Positions 61,817 through 64,000 of a stretch of 64,000 nt of DNA are shown piece by piece (position 1 is the stretch's first letter; every line of letters begins with the position of its first letter). Origin of the DNA: Flavobacterium psychrophilum (GTDB lineage: Bacteria; Bacteroidota; Bacteroidia; Flavobacteriales; Flavobacteriaceae); NCBI GenBank assembly GCA_945860385.1, contig CAMAQD010000007.1:68935-132934 (forward strand), written 5' to 3'. The notes beneath the pieces are model-generated. The model ran no database searches. It saw only the letters and a list, made by a program, of their open reading frames with translations, and had not been told where the DNA came from. Position numbers and translations under genes: made by a program.

Positions 61817-62767
61817 ATGAACACAATAACTACAACTAATTTCAATTTTCCAAATCAAAAATCAGTGTATCGAGGCAAAGTAAGGGAAGTCTACAACATC
61901 AACGACGAACTTTTGGTTATGGTGGCCACCGACAGGCTTTCAGCTTTTGATGTAGTTTTGCCAAAGGGAATTCCGTACAAAGGACAAATCCTAAACCAAA
62001 TTGCTACCAAATTTATGGAGTTGACTCAAGATATTGTTCCAAATTGGTTGATTGCAACTCCAGATCCCAACGTGGCTGTGGGTCATTTATGCGAACCTTT
62101 CAAAGTCGAAATGGTGATTCGTGGGTATGTTTCAGGTCACGCTGCTCGCGAATATGCTGCTGGAAAAAGACAAATTTGTGGAGTGACAATGGTCGAAGGA
62201 TTGAAGGAAAACGACAAATTCCCAACACCAATAATTACATCAACTACCAAAGCGGATAATGGTTCGCACGATGAAGATATTTCGCGTGAAGACATTCTAT
62301 CAAAAGGAATTGTTACTGAAGAAGATTATTTAATTTTAGAAAAATACACCCGGGCTTTATTCCAAAGAGGAACCGAAATTGCTGCCAGTCGCGGATTGAT
62401 TTTGGTGGACACTAAATATGAATTTGGTAAAACAAAAGATGGTATTATTGTGCTAATCGACGAAATTCATACTCCCGATTCCTCTCGCTATTTCTATTCC
62501 GAAGGTTATCAGGAAAGACAAGATAGGGGAGAAGAGCAAAAACAATTGTCGAAAGAATTTGTGCGTCGTTGGTTAATCGAAAATGGTTTTCAGGGACAGG
62601 AAGGCCAACAAATTCCAAATATGACCGACGAATATATCGAAACGGTTTCTGAAAGATACATTGAATTATACGAAAATATCTTAGGAGAAAAATTCGTTAA
62701 AGCGGATGTTTCGAATATTTATGACCGAATCGAAAAGAATGTTTTGGCGTATTTAGCGAATAAATAA
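61817..62767 (+). CDS. purC: SAICAR synthase (phosphoribosylaminoimidazolesuccinocarboxamide synthase)
   Basis: A 316-residue ATP-dependent ligase of purine synthesis that joins aspartate to CAIR. Landmarks are [11 protein letters not shown] near the start, [29 protein letters not shown], and [13 protein letters not shown]. The length is of the longer, eukaryote-like PurC type common in Bacteroidota, compared with about 237 residues in E. coli. It is monocistronic with a terminator behind it. It is close to phoH, an arrangement I recall from other Flavobacteria. Confidence 0.95.
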   Translation: MNTITTTNFNFPNQKSVYRGKVREVYNINDELLVMVATDRLSAFDVVLPKGIPYKGQILNQIATKFMELTQDIVPNWLIATPDPNVAVGHLCEPFKVEMVIRGYVSGHAAREYAAGKRQICGVTMVEGLKENDKFPTPIITSTTKADNGSHDEDISREDILSKGIVTEEDYLILEKYTRALFQRGTEIAASRGLILVDTKYEFGKTKDGIIVLIDEIHTPDSSRYFYSEGYQERQDRGEEQKQLSKEFVRRWLIENGFQGQEGQQIPNMTDEYIETVSERYIELYENILGEKFVKADVSNIYDRIEKNVLAYLANK

Positions 62768-62790
62768 AAAATAAAATACAACCTATTGAG

Positions 62791-62825
62791 AACCGCAAGT
62801 CTATTTGGATTTGCGGTTTTTTATT
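62791..62825. terminator. Terminator between purC and the DUF1801 gene
   Basis: AACCGCAA and TTGCGGTT pair and are followed by a T-run. The element overlaps the 3' end of the convergent DUF1801 gene. Confidence 0.75.
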
Positions 62826-63268
62826 TGGGTTTCATAACATTCAATCCAGTCTTCCACAGACATTTTTCCGGAGAGTTCCCCAATTAAATCAAAAGGAATT
62901 TGATCCATTTTCTTGAATCGAATGCATCCTTTTCCGATATCTAATTTTTGGGTGCTGTGTTTTGGGTATTCATTTGTGAACCATTCCAATAGTGCTGGGT
63001 TTGCATAAATTCCCAAATGATGCAGGATGATGAAATTCTTTTGCGAACCAATACTTATAAAAGGTAGTGGAAGTTTGGGATTGCAATGATATCCATTTGG
63101 ATAAATGGAATGCGGAACTACATAACCCAACATGCCATAGCTCATTTGTTCTTCAAATCCTTTTGGAATTGTTTTCAAAATACGTTCTCGAAGCTTCGAA
63201 AAGGCCTCTTTTCTATCTTCCGGAAGTATATTTAGATAGTCATTTACGGTTTTGTCTGTCGATGGCAT
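62801..63268 (-). CDS. DUF1801 domain protein
   Basis: A 155-residue cytosolic protein with the DUF1801/YdhG pattern: VNDYLNILPEDRKEAFSKLRERILKTIPKGFEEQMSYGMLGYVVP, then LPLPFISIGSQKNFIILHH and GKGCIRFKKMDQIPFDLI. The fold is frataxin/YdhG-like; the function is not known. Its last codons overlap the purC terminator stem. Confidence 0.85.
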   Translation of the reverse strand: MPSTDKTVNDYLNILPEDRKEAFSKLRERILKTIPKGFEEQMSYGMLGYVVPHSIYPNGYHCNPKLPLPFISIGSQKNFIILHHLGIYANPALLEWFTNEYPKHSTQKLDIGKGCIRFKKMDQIPFDLIGELSGKMSVEDWIECYETQIKNRKSK

Positions 63269-63477
63269 AGCGTTTTTGTTTGAAGTAAATGTATGAAAAT
63301 TTGTAATCGATTGAATTGTATTTTCTTTTTTTATGAACTCATTTCTTTCTTTTTATTGTATAAACAGTTTGTTTGTAGATAATTGTGCTTTGTATTTAGA
63401 AGTGATTCGTTACTTTCAATTGTTAAATTATTGTTAAATATTAGTACTATGCAAAACAAGATACTGTCTTTTAGATA

Positions 63478-63485
63478 TATATTTG
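63478..63485 (+). promoter_or_regulatory. Probable -7 box of the ankyrin gene
   Basis: TATATTTG, about 80 bp before the ATG. No -33 TTG is seen at the right distance. Confidence 0.4.
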
Positions 63486-63565
63486 CATAGGATATTATTA
63501 TATGATTTTAATATTCCAAAAAACAACAATCAAAAAATCAACAAGTAATCAAAAAAAAAAGTAGT

Positions 63566-63946
63566 ATGAAAAAAACAATCGTTTATCTGGGAGTCGCTTT
63601 AATAGCATTTTCGAATGTGTCTTTAGCTTCAAATGTCAATTCTTTATCCAATGACAAAAATACCGTTTCGGTTTATGAAGGAGTTTCACCTCTTTGCATC
63701 GCAATTAGTAAGGGCGATTTAGAAGGAATAAAAAAAATTGTAGAATATGGAGCTGATGTCAATGAAAAATCAAATGGAATGACTCCGTTAATGTTTGCGG
63801 CTCGCTACAATAAAGTGGAAATTTTGAAATTTCTGGTTTCAAAAGGAGCTAAAATCAATGAAAAAGACTCAAAAGGATTTACTGCTTTAAAATATGCAGA
63901 GCAATCAAATGCTTTTGAAGTGGTTCAATTTTTAAAACAAGTTTAA
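63566..63946 (+). CDS. Secreted ankyrin-repeat protein
   Basis: A 126-residue protein with a signal peptide (MKKTIVYLGVALIAFSNVSLA). Three ankyrin repeats follow (residues about 40-125): SPLCIAISKGDLEGIKKIVEYGADVN, TPLMFAARYNKVEILKFLVSKGAKIN and a shorter third. Ankyrin repeats bind proteins, so it is likely a periplasmic binding partner; no target is evident. A 12-bp hairpin with one G-T pair follows at 63958-63985 but lacks a T-run. Confidence 0.88.
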   Translation: MKKTIVYLGVALIAFSNVSLASNVNSLSNDKNTVSVYEGVSPLCIAISKGDLEGIKKIVEYGADVNEKSNGMTPLMFAARYNKVEILKFLVSKGAKINEKDSKGFTALKYAEQSNAFEVVQFLKQV

Positions 63947-64000
63947 AAACAATTTATAGACATCACTTAGTTGTAAGTGGTGTCTAATTAAAAAAAAAAA

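Noticed and set aside
63958..63985. A terminator after the ankyrin gene
   Set aside because: A 12-bp stem is present (one G-T pair), but no T-run follows on either strand, so it is left as an unassigned hairpin.

Overview
The window looks like chromosome of a Flavobacterium-type member of the Bacteroidota. The DNA is AT-rich, the gliding-motility genes gldF and gldG are present, several genes carry the Bacteroidota promoter pattern (TAnnTTTG, in places with an upstream TTG or TTTG box about 19-22 bp away), and Shine-Dalgarno sequences are mostly absent. Nearly all of it is core metabolism with clear family matches. I see no phage, insertion sequence, CRISPR array, tRNA or rRNA.

Layout. 1-8.1 kb: a very large kinase-like sensor with at least twelve PAS modules, open at the left edge, directly downstream of a CheB-CheR-PAS fusion. 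8.3-14.5 kb: SnoaL-like protein, M23 peptidase, ClC channel, AlkD-like protein, gamma-glutamyltransferase and an ACP-phosphodiesterase-like gene, all on the minus strand. 14.5-20.6 kb, plus strand: glmM, then two tandem secreted paralogues of unknown function and a beta-barrel outer-membrane protein, then a class-V PLP enzyme. 20.6-24.8 kb, minus strand: TPR hybrid histidine kinase, gapA and lipA. 25-30.8 kb: a DUF4494 protein, lipoproteins, a CocE-type hydrolase, a glycine-zipper peptide and a MORN/TPR protein. 30.9-38.8 kb: a complete trp operon (trpL-E-G-[cytochrome c]-D-C-F-B-[GGCT-like]-A) with promoter, leader peptide, attenuator and end terminator. 38.9-40.6 kb: a marR-nitroreductase-yceI operon with two operator-like palindromes. 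40.9-44.1 kb: rhodanese, GapN-type dehydrogenase, cytochrome c and a lipoprotein. 44.4-48.8 kb: lactate permease with a D-lactate dehydrogenase split into two genes. 48.85-49.24 kb: tmRNA. 49.3-54.3 kb: serine hydrolase, a lysine/alanine-dehydrogenase-like enzyme, universal stress protein and dnaN. 54.5-58.6 kb: a SAM-hydrolase, lipoprotein, ABM protein, gldF, gldG cluster. 58.7-64 kb: two tandem small secreted paralogues, phoH, a HAD phosphatase, purC, a DUF1801 protein and an ankyrin protein.

Points most worth a second look. (1) The secreted pair near 16.3-17.8 kb shares an 18-residue peptide that is identical in both while the DNA differs at seven synonymous positions. The peptide sits at different places in the shared scaffold, and one copy also carries Hcp-like (type VI tube) signature segments in a rearranged order. 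(2) The trp leader encodes a short peptide with three consecutive Trp codons followed by a clear intrinsic terminator. (3) A dispersed repeat supplies both the C-terminal tail of the ABM protein and the leader of gldF. Family names rest on recognised motifs and recalled family features; no database search was run.
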